From Flavobacterium lipolyticum (GTDB lineage Bacteria; Bacteroidota; Bacteroidia; Flavobacteriales; Flavobacteriaceae), in assembly GCF_020905335.1 (NCBI RefSeq), contig NZ_JAJJMN010000001.1, positions 3,224,001-3,288,000 of the forward strand: DNA of 64,000 bases, in the 5' to 3' direction. A program made the position numbers and the translations under genes. How positions within the stretch are numbered: the stretch's first letter is position 1; each line of letters starts with the position of its first letter. Shown one piece after another: positions 40,101 to 49,800 of this stretch. The notes beneath the pieces are model-generated. The model was not told the DNA's origin, did no database searches, and saw only the letters and a program-made list of their open reading frames with translations.

Positions 40101-40705
40101 TAGAACTGGGAGAGATAGAACACGCGATCTTAAATCTTGAAGAAATCGAAAACACAGTAGTTCAGATCAGAAAAAGTACTACTGGTGAGAACGATCTGAT
40201 TGCTTTTATCGTGGCTACAAACAAACAAAAAACTTCTCAACTAAGAGCCTCTCTAAAAGCATATCTACCGGACTACATGATTCCGTCCTATTTTATTCAG
40301 GTCGATCAGTTTAAACTCACCTCTAACGGTAAGGTTGATAAGAAAGATTTAGAAACTTTCGACCTTTCTACAATTGTTGCAGGAGAAGAATATGTGGCGC
40401 CAAGAGATGAAAATGAGGAAAAAATAGCTCAGGTTTTAGCACAGCAATTGGGAAAAAATACAGAAAGTATTGGCGTATTCGATCAGTTCTTTGACATAGG
40501 GGCAACTTCTATACGCTTAATGACAATTGCAGGAGAATTAAGTGAAGTATTCGGAATAGAAATAACAGTCGTAACACTGTTTGAATATGCTAACATAGAT
40601 CAGCTAAATGAATACATCAAAGCCCATCAAAACCCTGAAAAAACTTCAAAAGAAGAGGAAGAAGACCTGTCCGGCGTCTTAGATGAAATAATTGATTTAA
40701 TGTAA
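34136..40705 (+). CDS. NRPS, two modules: dock-DCL-A(Ser)-PCP-C-A(unknown)-PCP
   Basis: A 2189-residue bimodular NRPS. TubC-like docking domain about 1-62. The first condensation domain is of the DCL kind (CPAQEGILFH from about 78, HHILLDGWS at 214), matching the upstream epimerase. First adenylation code D-V-W-H-V-S-L-I-D-K, the standard Ser code; PCP Ser about 1076 (GGHS). Second module: LCL condensation from about 1132 (HHIISDGWS at 1260), code D-A-E-V-I-G-H-V-T-K, which I cannot assign. Second PCP Ser about 2125, in IGATS rather than the usual GGxS. Acidic tail ending SGVLDEIIDLM. The PKS gene follows after 20 bp, so the Ser-X chain is presumably handed to the ketosynthase. No epimerase or thioesterase. 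Confidence 0.94.
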   Translation: MEKFIQELKELDLYLKINGKDLLLVGKEGNLTASDLEKVNRHGNIISFIKDNKKELFDFLNKNSFKLQRENVASIYELCPAQEGILFHSLYLSSMGEEDYATNLTQNSMEFTSEINVEIFKKAWQNVIENHTTLRTGFITDAVKIPVQFVNKKVEVPFLFFDYSQFSQEEANEKFEAYRINDAKDGFSFTNPPLMRITLIKFNEARYTMIWTRHHILLDGWSTQILLKELLTFYTQIVKGIEPVVQKEDLFEDHIKYLKSIDSYKERAFWKEYFNGFEQSSLMPFTSELLERNKGKGAYSREKLVLDKEYTQKVVALSKSFQVTTNTLMQGVWAIVLSKYTNLQDIIFGVTVSGRPADLDYDNKLGLFINTLPLRCKLENDENIGDFFRRIQQENAAIRNFQHTAINTIKELNSIKEELFDSLWVFNNFPVTEQSDAESKELSVEDQSSNGNTNYLITIHLVLKETLGMFFSYNSDLIEEQYIKMMCTHIKTLLDQLLEGKSTISSLNILSAKEQTILLNDFNDTAVEYPRDVTLVDVFEKQVAKTPNATALVFEGQKMTYSELNFKANQLANYLIEKGVQPDTLVGICIDRSFEMLIGILGILKSGGAYVPIDPEYPESRVDYILEDTHTPLVLVGNSTEALIEQFKGKSVVNLEQWDSLFAGYSGENTATKLTPSNLAYVIYTSGSTGQPKGVMNEHLGVVNRLFWARDYYKLNENDVLIQKTTFSFDVSVWELLLPLQVGCQLIIAKPGGHKDSDYLIQLIKEYHVSMIHFVPSMLSMFLLDIDAEAAIDLKNVVCSGEALKTSQVIEFQKKLPTTCLSNLYGPTEAAIDVTSWIAPSGFKNNDNVVIGKPVANTQIIIVDQEMKLVPVGVIGELCIGGVQVARGYLNRPDLNEDKFIANPFHSGRLYKTGDKARWLADGSIEYIGRSDAQVKIRGYRIELGEIEHQLQEIEGIVKAVVLVNETEAGDKQLIAYVVSQKKQEATSIKEYLYDKLPEYMVPAQILQIEKIPITNNGKLDKKALKFLNTEDVVPQDIFVAPKSETEEKVQKIWKKVLEIETIGVHDNFFRIGGHSLHLMRLVNEFNKVFNIRLGLKQLYKNPTIETQALLIASSQFSAFTSIPKIAEREAYPVSDAQKRLWLLSQFPEGSVAYNMPAQVTLKGKHNIDDIEKAINLVIERHEILRTVFKVHSNGEVLQHILSPKELGFKVDFQTLSTVEATAYIKQDSFKVYDLEKGPLLRVSVLQTEDEIYVLYFNMHHIISDGWSMNVLKKDFLFYYESIRNKRNDTLPALRIQYKDYANWQLEALERTTDHADKIFWMNKLQGELPVLDLPSSKVRPNKKSYNGTKLLAHLGEKEVKQIKAYTQTNGGSLFTFLLTTWNIMLYNYTATGDIVMGTPIAGRNHSDLSDQIGFFVNTLALRNQIQPDYSFDRFYKEVTESTLLAFEHQNYPFDRLVEDLKVKKNSSRSVVFDIMLILQNAQQSREDSTSINASNIDRILNLGQTITKFDLDINCKEFNSYLSYEISFNNDVYDTEMISDLMGHYKQLVKNILKSSKLALASISYLSEEEETELLYTYNDTKAEYPSGETVLDLFNSQVQRRPEAIAVIANNERLTYKELAEKSTQFALHLMSCGVERDTLVPICMDRSVEVIIGLLGILKAGGAYVPIDPNYPKKRIDFIIEDTNAKIIVTKKKFSSLFHAFETEKSVIYLDVLLPEIQEVSTADFANKISPEQLINVIYTSGTTGQPKGVMIEHKSILNHARWSIKNYKFSEGDNVAKYLNFAFDASAEEIYPTLLSGATLNFIPEDCLTNIPRLNEYLIDNNMSVLVLPSVMLQEFTKCKNTTLRMLIVGGEKIEDANKNNFEVFNHYGPTETTVTCLSYQLKKQNKNIFAPIGNPIDNASVIILDTNGKLVPKGMIGELHIGGVGLSRGYLNNPILTNEKFVTNPYNSNEKLYKSGDLARRLPDGKIEFIGRKDEQVKIRGYRIELGEIEHAILNLEEIENTVVQIRKSTTGENDLIAFIVATNKQKTSQLRASLKAYLPDYMIPSYFIQVDQFKLTSNGKVDKKDLETFDLSTIVAGEEYVAPRDENEEKIAQVLAQQLGKNTESIGVFDQFFDIGATSIRLMTIAGELSEVFGIEITVVTLFEYANIDQLNEYIKAHQNPEKTSKEEEEDLSGVLDEIIDLM

Positions 40706-40725
40706 ATAGTAATACTCTTTTAATC

Positions 40726-43700
40726 ATGAAAAATACTTCAATAAAAAAGGACATTGCCATCATAGGGATGTCCGGAAAATTTCCACAGTCGAAAAATATT
40801 GAGCAATTCTGGAAAAATTTGCAGGAAGGCCAGGAGATGATTCATTTCTATTCTGAATTGGAACTTAAAGAGTTAGGAATTAACAGCAAAGAAAAAGATC
40901 CAAACTTTGTCGGTGTCACCTCAAGAATCGATGATGCAGAATGTTTTGATTACCAGTTTTTTGGTTACACTAAAGATGAAGCCGAAATCATGGACCCGCA
41001 AACCAGACTGCTGCACGAACACATCTGGCTGGCCCTTGAGGATTCGGGCACCAAAACAACGCATTACGGTGGTAAAATTGGTTTGTACACTGCCGTAAAT
41101 GATAACTTTAATTGGAGGTTACATGCTAAAGTATCCAATAACAATAAAGTAAATCCTTTTTACGCCAATCAGCTCTCCAACAGGAGTTTTGCCAATACTT
41201 TAATTTCTTATAAGCTTAATTTGAAGGGGCCAAGCCTTATTGTAGATACCGCCTGTTCAAGTTCTTTGGCGGCCGTGCATATGGCTTGTAGAAATTTATT
41301 ATTAAAAGAATGTTCGATTGCCGTTACCGGAGGGGTGAAAATACTAACCCGAAAAGAAACAGGCTACAATTACGAAGAAGGAATGATCTATTCTAAGGAT
41401 GGTCATTGCAGGGCATTTGATGAATCGTCATCGGGTATAGTCAACGGAGAAGGTATAGGTATTGTAGTGCTAAAAAGACTAGAAGATGCCTTAAGAGATC
41501 GTGACAATATTTATTCGGTAATTCGTGGAACAGCACTTAATAATGACGGTAACCGAAAAGTAGGCTATACGGCACCAAGTGTTCAGGGACAATACGAATG
41601 TATCAATCTGGCACACAGAATGGCTGATGTAACACCAGAATCGATAGGATATATTGAAACACACGGAACGGCTACGAAATTAGGAGATCCGATAGAGATA
41701 GAAGCCCTAAACAAAGCTTTTAATTATGATACTAATCATTCCTGTGCCATCGGATCTGTTAAAACCAATATTGGTCATTTGGATTCTGCTGCCGGAATTG
41801 CGGGTTTAATTAAAGCGACAATGGTAATCAATCAAAAAAGCATACCTGAATCGTTACATTTTAAAATTCCAAACCCACAGATCAATTTTAAAAAAGGCCC
41901 TTTTTACGTCAACACAAAACAAACAGCTTGGAACAATCATAGTCCATTGCGTGCAGGAGTAAGTGCTTTTGGTATAGGTGGGAACAATGTTCATGTCATA
42001 TTAGAAGAAGCACCTGAAAGAGCGGCATCTGAAACCAATAATCCTTATTATCTACTGCGTTACTCTGCTAAATCACAGTGGTCACTGGATAAGTTTCAGG
42101 AAAATTTGAAAACCTTTTTAGCCACAAAAAAGGACACAAAACTAGCCGATTTAGCCTATACACTGCAAACCGGAAGAGACCAGTTTAAATACAATAGGTT
42201 TTTGGTATGCAAAAGCAAAGAAGAGGCCCTTAAAATACTAGAGAGCGAAGATCAGGACGGTTTATTTTCCGGAAAATTAAAGAATACTGGTAAAGTAGCA
42301 TTTATGTGCTCGGGATCGGGGTCTCAATACTTAAATATGGGGAAAGACTTGTATCATGACAGTCCGTACTTCAAAGAATATATCGACAAAGGTTTTGCGT
42401 ACTTAGAAAGAGAAACCGGAATCGATTATGGAGCCATCCTGTTCCCGAAAGAGCAGTCGGCACAACAAACGAACAATATAAATGATAACATACATACACA
42501 GCCTTTGGTTTTTGTTTTTGAGTATGCTGTAGCCAAAACCTTGATGCATTTAGGGATTAATCCCAATTATTTGATCGGACATAGTACAGGTGAGTACGTA
42601 GCGGCTTGTTTAAGTGGGATCTTTACTTTTGAAGCCGCCTTATCCTTATTGATTAAAAGAGGGGAACTGATGTCAGCAGCTCCTAAGGGAAGCATGCTAA
42701 GTGTAAGTTTGTCTAAAGAAAAAATAACTGCCTATCTAAACAGTGATGTAGGTCTTGCGGTAATCAATTCGCCCGAATCTTGTGTAGTGTCAGGAACCAT
42801 TGAGGGTATTGATGCACTCAAAGCCATTTTGGAAGAAAAAGATATTGCTTGTTCAAGAATCCGAGTTTCACTTGCAGGACATTCTTTTTTGCTGGATTCT
42901 ATTTTAAAAGAATTTGAAGAAGCATTCCGCAATATCACCCTGTCTGAACCAACAATTCCAGTATTGTCCAACTATACCGGAGAAATACTGACTAAAGAAG
43001 AAGCCACTTCGGTAACCTATTGGGTCAATCATTTAAGAAACACCGTTCAGTTTTCAAAAGGACTACAGCAATTGTTAACCATTAAGAATTTGGCATTTTT
43101 AGAAATTGGGCCAGGAAATGCACTAACAAGTGTATTTAAGCAGCACAGTAAAGAAAATATACACGACCATATAGCACTTAACATGCTGAGACATCCAAGT
43201 CAGGAAATAAATGATACTCAGTTTTTTCTACAGCAATTAGGAGAACTGTGGTTTCAGGGTATCGATATTAATTGGGAATCCTATTATGGCGATTATTTGC
43301 CCAATAAAATTTCGGCTCCTGCCTATGTTTTTCACCAAACCAAATTCCTGGCACGTGTTAATCCTCTTGACAATTTGAATGGTAACGCTTTCAATACCTT
43401 TGAATATGAAGTAGAGGATAATTTTAACGAAGACGAAGAAATGTACAAAGAAGATGCGGATAGGGAGTTAATGAATACCCCCTACAAGGAACCCTCAACT
43501 GATACAGAAAAACAATTAGTAGAAATTTGGCAGGACTTCTTCAGTATTAATAAAATTGGAATTCTGGATGACTTTTTTGCGCTGGGAGGTAACTCATTAA
43601 AAGGAGTCACCATGCTAAAACTGATTCAGAAAACATTCGAGATCGATATTAAAATTAAAGATTTTTATAAAAAATCAACCATAAAAGGGCTTGCGGCCGA

Positions 43701-43773
43701 AATCGATCTGGCCTTAAAGTTTGTGATCATTCAGGAAGAAGAGATCAGCAGTAAAATGGTAATTACGATCTAA
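40726..43773 (+). CDS. Type I PKS module: KS-AT-ACP
   Basis: A 1015-residue PKS module. KS with Cys177 (DTACSSSL), His313 (ETHGTATKLGDP) and His351 (NIGHLDSAAG), so decarboxylative condensation should be intact. AT with Ser620 (GHSTGEY) and His719 in LAGHSF, at the place of the malonyl HAFH or methylmalonyl YASH signature; malonyl is likelier. Carrier domain with Ser957 (GGNSLKG). No KR, DH or ER, so the two-carbon extension should remain a beta-ketone unless acted on in trans. Unlike the NRPS genes it lacks an N-terminal docking domain, although KS N-terminal regions can dock otherwise. The tail ends SKMVITI, like the NRPS tails, consistent with transfer to the docking domain of the gene at 43874. 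Confidence 0.94.
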   Translation: MKNTSIKKDIAIIGMSGKFPQSKNIEQFWKNLQEGQEMIHFYSELELKELGINSKEKDPNFVGVTSRIDDAECFDYQFFGYTKDEAEIMDPQTRLLHEHIWLALEDSGTKTTHYGGKIGLYTAVNDNFNWRLHAKVSNNNKVNPFYANQLSNRSFANTLISYKLNLKGPSLIVDTACSSSLAAVHMACRNLLLKECSIAVTGGVKILTRKETGYNYEEGMIYSKDGHCRAFDESSSGIVNGEGIGIVVLKRLEDALRDRDNIYSVIRGTALNNDGNRKVGYTAPSVQGQYECINLAHRMADVTPESIGYIETHGTATKLGDPIEIEALNKAFNYDTNHSCAIGSVKTNIGHLDSAAGIAGLIKATMVINQKSIPESLHFKIPNPQINFKKGPFYVNTKQTAWNNHSPLRAGVSAFGIGGNNVHVILEEAPERAASETNNPYYLLRYSAKSQWSLDKFQENLKTFLATKKDTKLADLAYTLQTGRDQFKYNRFLVCKSKEEALKILESEDQDGLFSGKLKNTGKVAFMCSGSGSQYLNMGKDLYHDSPYFKEYIDKGFAYLERETGIDYGAILFPKEQSAQQTNNINDNIHTQPLVFVFEYAVAKTLMHLGINPNYLIGHSTGEYVAACLSGIFTFEAALSLLIKRGELMSAAPKGSMLSVSLSKEKITAYLNSDVGLAVINSPESCVVSGTIEGIDALKAILEEKDIACSRIRVSLAGHSFLLDSILKEFEEAFRNITLSEPTIPVLSNYTGEILTKEEATSVTYWVNHLRNTVQFSKGLQQLLTIKNLAFLEIGPGNALTSVFKQHSKENIHDHIALNMLRHPSQEINDTQFFLQQLGELWFQGIDINWESYYGDYLPNKISAPAYVFHQTKFLARVNPLDNLNGNAFNTFEYEVEDNFNEDEEMYKEDADRELMNTPYKEPSTDTEKQLVEIWQDFFSINKIGILDDFFALGGNSLKGVTMLKLIQKTFEIDIKIKDFYKKSTIKGLAAEIDLALKFVIIQEEEISSKMVITI

Positions 43774-43873
43774 AAAGAATAGATTTTTTTTCATTCTAAA
43801 CACAAAACCACACCACAATATTTTTATTAACTATTTGAAGGCAAAACACTTTGGCTTCTAAAAACACAATATC

Positions 43874-46800
43874 ATGGTTGATTTATTAAATGAAATACAT
43901 CAGAACAATATAACACTGTCTCTAGACGGCGAAAATCTTAAACTTGGTTTTAAAGATGAGGTGATGGATGAGGTGCTTATCACTAAAATAAGAGATAACA
44001 AACAGGAAATAATATCTTATTTAAGTAAATACACCCTGCTGAATAAAGAAAACAGGATTACGAAAGTAGAAGCGGGCGAAAGTTATGAAGTCTCTTCCAG
44101 TCAGCTTCGTATGTTGTCTTCTATATTAATTGATACGGGTGTCAAAGGATATAACTATTCAATTCCTAACTTGGTTCGTTTTCAGCAAAAAATAAATGTC
44201 AGCCATTTTAAACAGGCAGTCTACAATACGATAGACCGACATGAATCTTTACGTACCGTATTTAAAATTAACGAAGAGGGGCAAATCCGACAATACGTTC
44301 TCCAAAAAGAAGACATAAATTTTAAAATTGACTTTCAGGATTTCAGAACACAGGAAGATAAGGAAAAACAAATAAAAAACATTACGAAGAACGACAAAGA
44401 AAAACCGTTTGATATAGAACACGGGCCTTTGTTACGCATTTGTTTATTTCAATTAGCAGATAGTGAATTCATCCTGTATTGCAATATTCATCACGTTATA
44501 AGTGATTCCTGGTCGCTGGATGTTTTATTTAAAGATATTTTTGAATTTTACTCTGCTCTTGAATCGGGCGTAGAACACAAGTTGCCAGCGCTGAATATTC
44601 AGTACAAAGATTATGCGGCCTGGCAAAACAAACAATTGGAGAAAGGTCTTTTTAAGAAACAGGAAGACTATTTTAAAGCAACATTTTCAGGAGAAATTCC
44701 GGTGCTTAATTTTACCAATAATAAAACCAGACCCGCCGAGAGAACCATCAACGGATTTGCTCTTAAGTCCTATCTTTCGAAAGAAACTACGACAGCGTTC
44801 AGAGCACTTTGTACACATAACGGAGGAAGTGTCTTTATGGGATTATTGGCCGTATGGAACGTGCTATTTTACAAATATACCAACAGCAAGGATATTATTA
44901 TAGGTACAGCAGTAGCAGGAAGAGACCATGCTGATTTGAAGGAACAGGTAGGCTGTTACATCAATTCATTGCCCCTTCGAAATACAATAGATCCCGGGCA
45001 AACTTTTAACGCATTTTTTAATAGCGTAAAAGAGAATACGCTTGATGCTTTAAACGGACAATTTTACCCATTTGAACGCTTGGTAAAACTGATAAACTAT
45101 AACAGAGAGCGATCAAGATCTCCTTTATTTGATGTAATGCTTTTATTGCAAAATGCAGTGGATCATAGTAATATTACGTTAGAGGAAAACCAAATAGGTG
45201 CTATAAGAGAATTAGGAAAAACCTCGGCACTAACAGATCTTGATATCAATTTTCTTGAAGAAGGAGACTACTTATCGTGTCATTTAGCATACAATACAGA
45301 TGTTTTTGAAGCAGAATATGTTACAAATCTCCTAATACATTTTAGACAATTAGTCGAAACCATTGTTTTAAATCCCAATACTGCAATTGAGGAGCTTGAT
45401 TATTTATCTGTAAAAGAAAAAGAACAGTTACTGTTTGATTTTAATGATATAGTATTGGAATATGACCCTAAAGAAACCTTGTTGTCAGGGTTTGATAAAC
45501 AGGTACAGCGATCTCCTGATACTATTGCCCTGGTGGCGGGCGGAAAGAAATTTACCTATGAGGCCTTAGACAAAATCTCAACAGACTTTGCCCATTACAT
45601 TCGAAAACATTATCAGGTCACAAAAGGAAACCTGATTGGCATACAGCTGGACCGTGACGAATGGAGCATTATCTCAATGCTTGGTATTCTAAAATCAGGC
45701 TGTGCTTACGTTCCAATCGCTCCCGATATGCCAGTTCATATCAAAGAGCACATCATTTCGGATACGCAGTTGAACCTACTGATTACTACAACTTCATACT
45801 CGTCTGATCTGGATTTTTATACTGGAGCTATTATGAAAGTAGATACCGGTTTTGATGCCAGCGATTGCGAAACAACGACGATTGAAGTAGGAACTTCAGA
45901 TCTTGCCTATATTATATTTACTTCCGGATCAACGGGGCTGCCAAAAGGCGTGATGATCGAACAGGGGCAGATTGTAAATACCATCCTCTCTCAAATTGAT
46001 TATTTCAAATTAGACCAAAACAGCAGAGGTTTACAATTCGCTCCCTTTTCTTTTGATGCTTCTGTATGGGAAATTTTTATGATTCTTTTATCAGGAGGAA
46101 GTCTCTACATTATTGGAGAGAAGCAGCGTAAAGATGTCAGCGTACTCACTCAATACATAAAAGAAAATAAAATCACTATTGTTACCTTACCACCTTCCTA
46201 TCTGGCTTTGATGAACATTGAGGATTTGCAGCAGGTCGAACATTTAATTACCGCAGGAGAAGCACCGGATTACGAAATTATCAAACCATTTTTAGCCTAT
46301 GGGAACTATTATAATGCCTATGGTCCTACAGAAGCGAGTATTTGTGGCACCATATTTAAAATGCCCAAAAACAGCCAGCCGGATTATGACAGTATCCCTA
46401 TCGGAAAACCAATAGCGAACGCTAAAATCCATATCCTTGACGAGCATCACCAACTGGTTCCTGTTGGTGTAGCTGGAGAAATATGTATCGGCGGAACAGG
46501 TGTTGGAAGAGGGTATCTCAATAGAGAAGAACTCACAAAAAATAAATTTATCAAAAGTCAGTTCCATCACAATGAAAGACTTTACAAAACGGGAGATTTA
46601 GGAAAATGGACTAAAGAGGGAAGCATTATTTACATTGGACGTAATGACGAGCAGGTAAAAATAAGAGGATACCGTGTAGAATTAAGTGCTATTGAACATC
46701 AGTTATTGTCGCATGAAAAAATAGACGAAGCTGTTGTAATCGTACAAAATGACGGTAGAGAAAATAAAGAACTCGTAGCTTACATTGTCATGACTGCTCC

Positions 46801-49800
46801 GGTAAGCATAGAAGAATTAAGAGCTTTTTTATCAAAAATTCTTCCGGACTACATGATCCCGACCAGTTTTATCTTTTTAGACAAAATACCATTAACCCTA
46901 AACGGTAAAGTAGACAGAAAAGCACTCGTAAAAACAGTAGGGGTTGAATTGTACAGTGAAGTAGAATATGTGGCACCAACCACTGCCGAAGAAAAGATTC
47001 TGGTTGAGGTTTGCGAAAAAGTTCTCGATAAAAAGAACATCGGTATAAAAGACGACTTCTTCAGTTTGGGAGGAGAATCCATCAAAGCGGTTATGTTAAT
47101 TGCAAGCTTAAAGCAAAAGGGATTTGTACTAAAAGTAGATCATATTCTGAGAAATCCTATACTCGAAGATTTGACAAAATTAATGACTTTAAATACAAGA
47201 AATATTGACCAGTCAGAAGTTACAGGTGAAATTTTACTAACGCCAATTCAACATTATTTCTTTGCTAATTCGGCTATTAAAGAAAAACAGCATTACAATC
47301 AATCGGTTCTTTTAAAAGCAAAAGAAACCATTAGTTCAGTAAGTCTAATAAAGGCATTAACACAAATTGTCAACCATCATGATGCCCTGCGCATTCATTT
47401 TGAAAAAGAAAATGAAGTCTGGAAACAGCGTAATTTAAATAGTACGGTCTTTAATTTTGATATTGAATTGTATGATTTAAGAGATGAAGACGATGCGCTT
47501 TCTGCCATGAAAATAATAGGTGAGGAAATTCAGTCCGGTTTTAATCTGCAAAATGAAAGACTGATAAGAGCAGTCGTTTTTAAACTAAAAGATGGAGATA
47601 GACTGGCTCTCTTTGTCCATCATTTAATCATCGACGGGGTATCATGGCGCATATTGTTACAGGATTTGTCGGAAGCCTACGCACACCATCAAAGAGGCGA
47701 ACAATACGAATTGCCACTAAAGACAGATTCGTATCAATATTGGGCTAAGGGCTTGCATCAATATGCCTCCGGTCTAACATTAGAAAAAGAAAGGTTATTT
47801 TGGGAAGAGCATTGTTCCTTAGACATTCCGCAGCTGCCTGCTGATTTCGAGCCTGCTGAGGTATATTACCACGACCGAAAAGAGACTTTTTTACTGGATA
47901 AAGAATACACCAATAAATTGCAGACTCAGATTTCGAAACAATATACGATCGAGATTAATGAGACTTTGATTAGCGGTTTAGGTCTTGCATTAGCTGAAGT
48001 TTTTCAGGTAAAAAGAACGGTGCTCAAAATGGAGGGCCACGGCAGAGAAGACATTTTACCTGCAACGGATATCAGTAGGACTATTGGCTGGTTTACTTCT
48101 GTTTTTCCTTTTGTTTTAGAAATAGCCTCCTCAGATACTATCGAGAACATTCTTAAAATTAAAAAAGACCTAAGCAGAATTCCTCAAAAAGGCATTGGGT
48201 ATGGCATTCTTAATTTTTTGAATAAAGAATCAAATCTGGAAAGAGAAACTTGTATCGAGTTTAATTATTTGGGTGATTTTGGCAGCAAAGTAGGGACGAA
48301 CGAAACCTCCTCTTTTGACTTCTCAACCGAATCAATCGGAGCTCCTTTTAGCGAGAAAAACGGTAGTGATGCTAAACTAAGTATAAATGGGATTATTTCT
48401 TCCGGTCAATTAATGATTACTGTCGCATATTCCTCTGAAACGTTTAAGACAGCAACAATTCAACGTCTTGTAAAAACATATCAGGCAAAACTGGAGCAAA
48501 CCATTGATGATTTGGTTAGAACAGAAAAAGAACAGAACAAACCAATAACCATTGACGATCAAAAAGACATCACGGAGCAAATACAAATTCAGGAGGATTG
48601 GGTGGCGATATCTGAGAATCAGAGAAGAATTTTGCAATTCCCGCAATCGCACGGAAGATTTGGGCCAATCGTTATTTCCGATTTTTCCAAAGACTCATTT
48701 GAAAATAAGTTCAGAGAATTTTTAGGACTTTTCCCTTTCTTGAATGTGAAATTCAAAAAAGAGAGTGATGGGGCTATTTCCCAAAAATACATTTCCAATC
48801 AGGAAGTGAATTTAGAAATAAAAATCGTCGATGATTATAAGGAAACGGAAAGAGAAAAAGCAGAGATAGCATTGGAGGCTTTTTTTACATCACCGTACGA
48901 TCTGTACGATAACAGCTCCCTGATTAGATTGTTTTTGATCGCTGATACCACAGACAAGACCTACCTTTTTGTAAGCATTCATCATGCGGTTACCGATATG
49001 TACACCAATTCGATTGTACATCAAAATCTGCAAAACTTTTTTGCCGGTAAGCCAATCGAAAATAAGTATAAATCGAATTATGAATTCATAGCCTGGCAAC
49101 AGCAATTTCTAAAATCAGAAACAGCCTGTGAACAGCGCGATTACTGGAAAGAATATCTGAAAGGTTTTGACATGGTAAATCAGAATCAGGTTCATAATAA
49201 TTTTATCGACTGTGTGACACAAAAGATAATCGTTAAAGGAGAAAACTTCCAAAAACTGATACAAAAAGCAGATAAAATGAATTTGCCAATAACAGCAATT
49301 TGTATTGCAGCACATCAAAAGTTGCTACATCAGGTAAAGAATAATGATAAGCATTTGCAATTAACCATTGTCAACGGAAGAGAAGAATTTACCAAAGAAA
49401 TTGAAATCAATAAAATTCTGGGTGTACTTAATAATTTTTTACCCGTGGGGGTTTTAGATTCTTCAGCTTATTCATCTCATAAAGACTTTATCCTTGCGGT
49501 GTATGCTGATTATCTTCAGTCTCGTCTTTATCAAACCATTCCTTACGAAATCATTCGAAACGATTACAAAGAAATGACAGCAGTTGATATAGAAGGAGCA
49601 ATAGGAGGGACATTTAATTATCGCGTAGTTGATCATAAAACAATAGAAGATTCTGTTTCGGGAGAAGTAATCACTACAAGTTACAACAAGAACAATTTCA
49701 ATACAGGTTTAGATCTTAAATGCTTGCTTTATGAAAATGGAATTCTTTTAGATTTAACATACCCTGTGAGTTATAAAGCAGCTTCTGAAAAATCTTTTGA

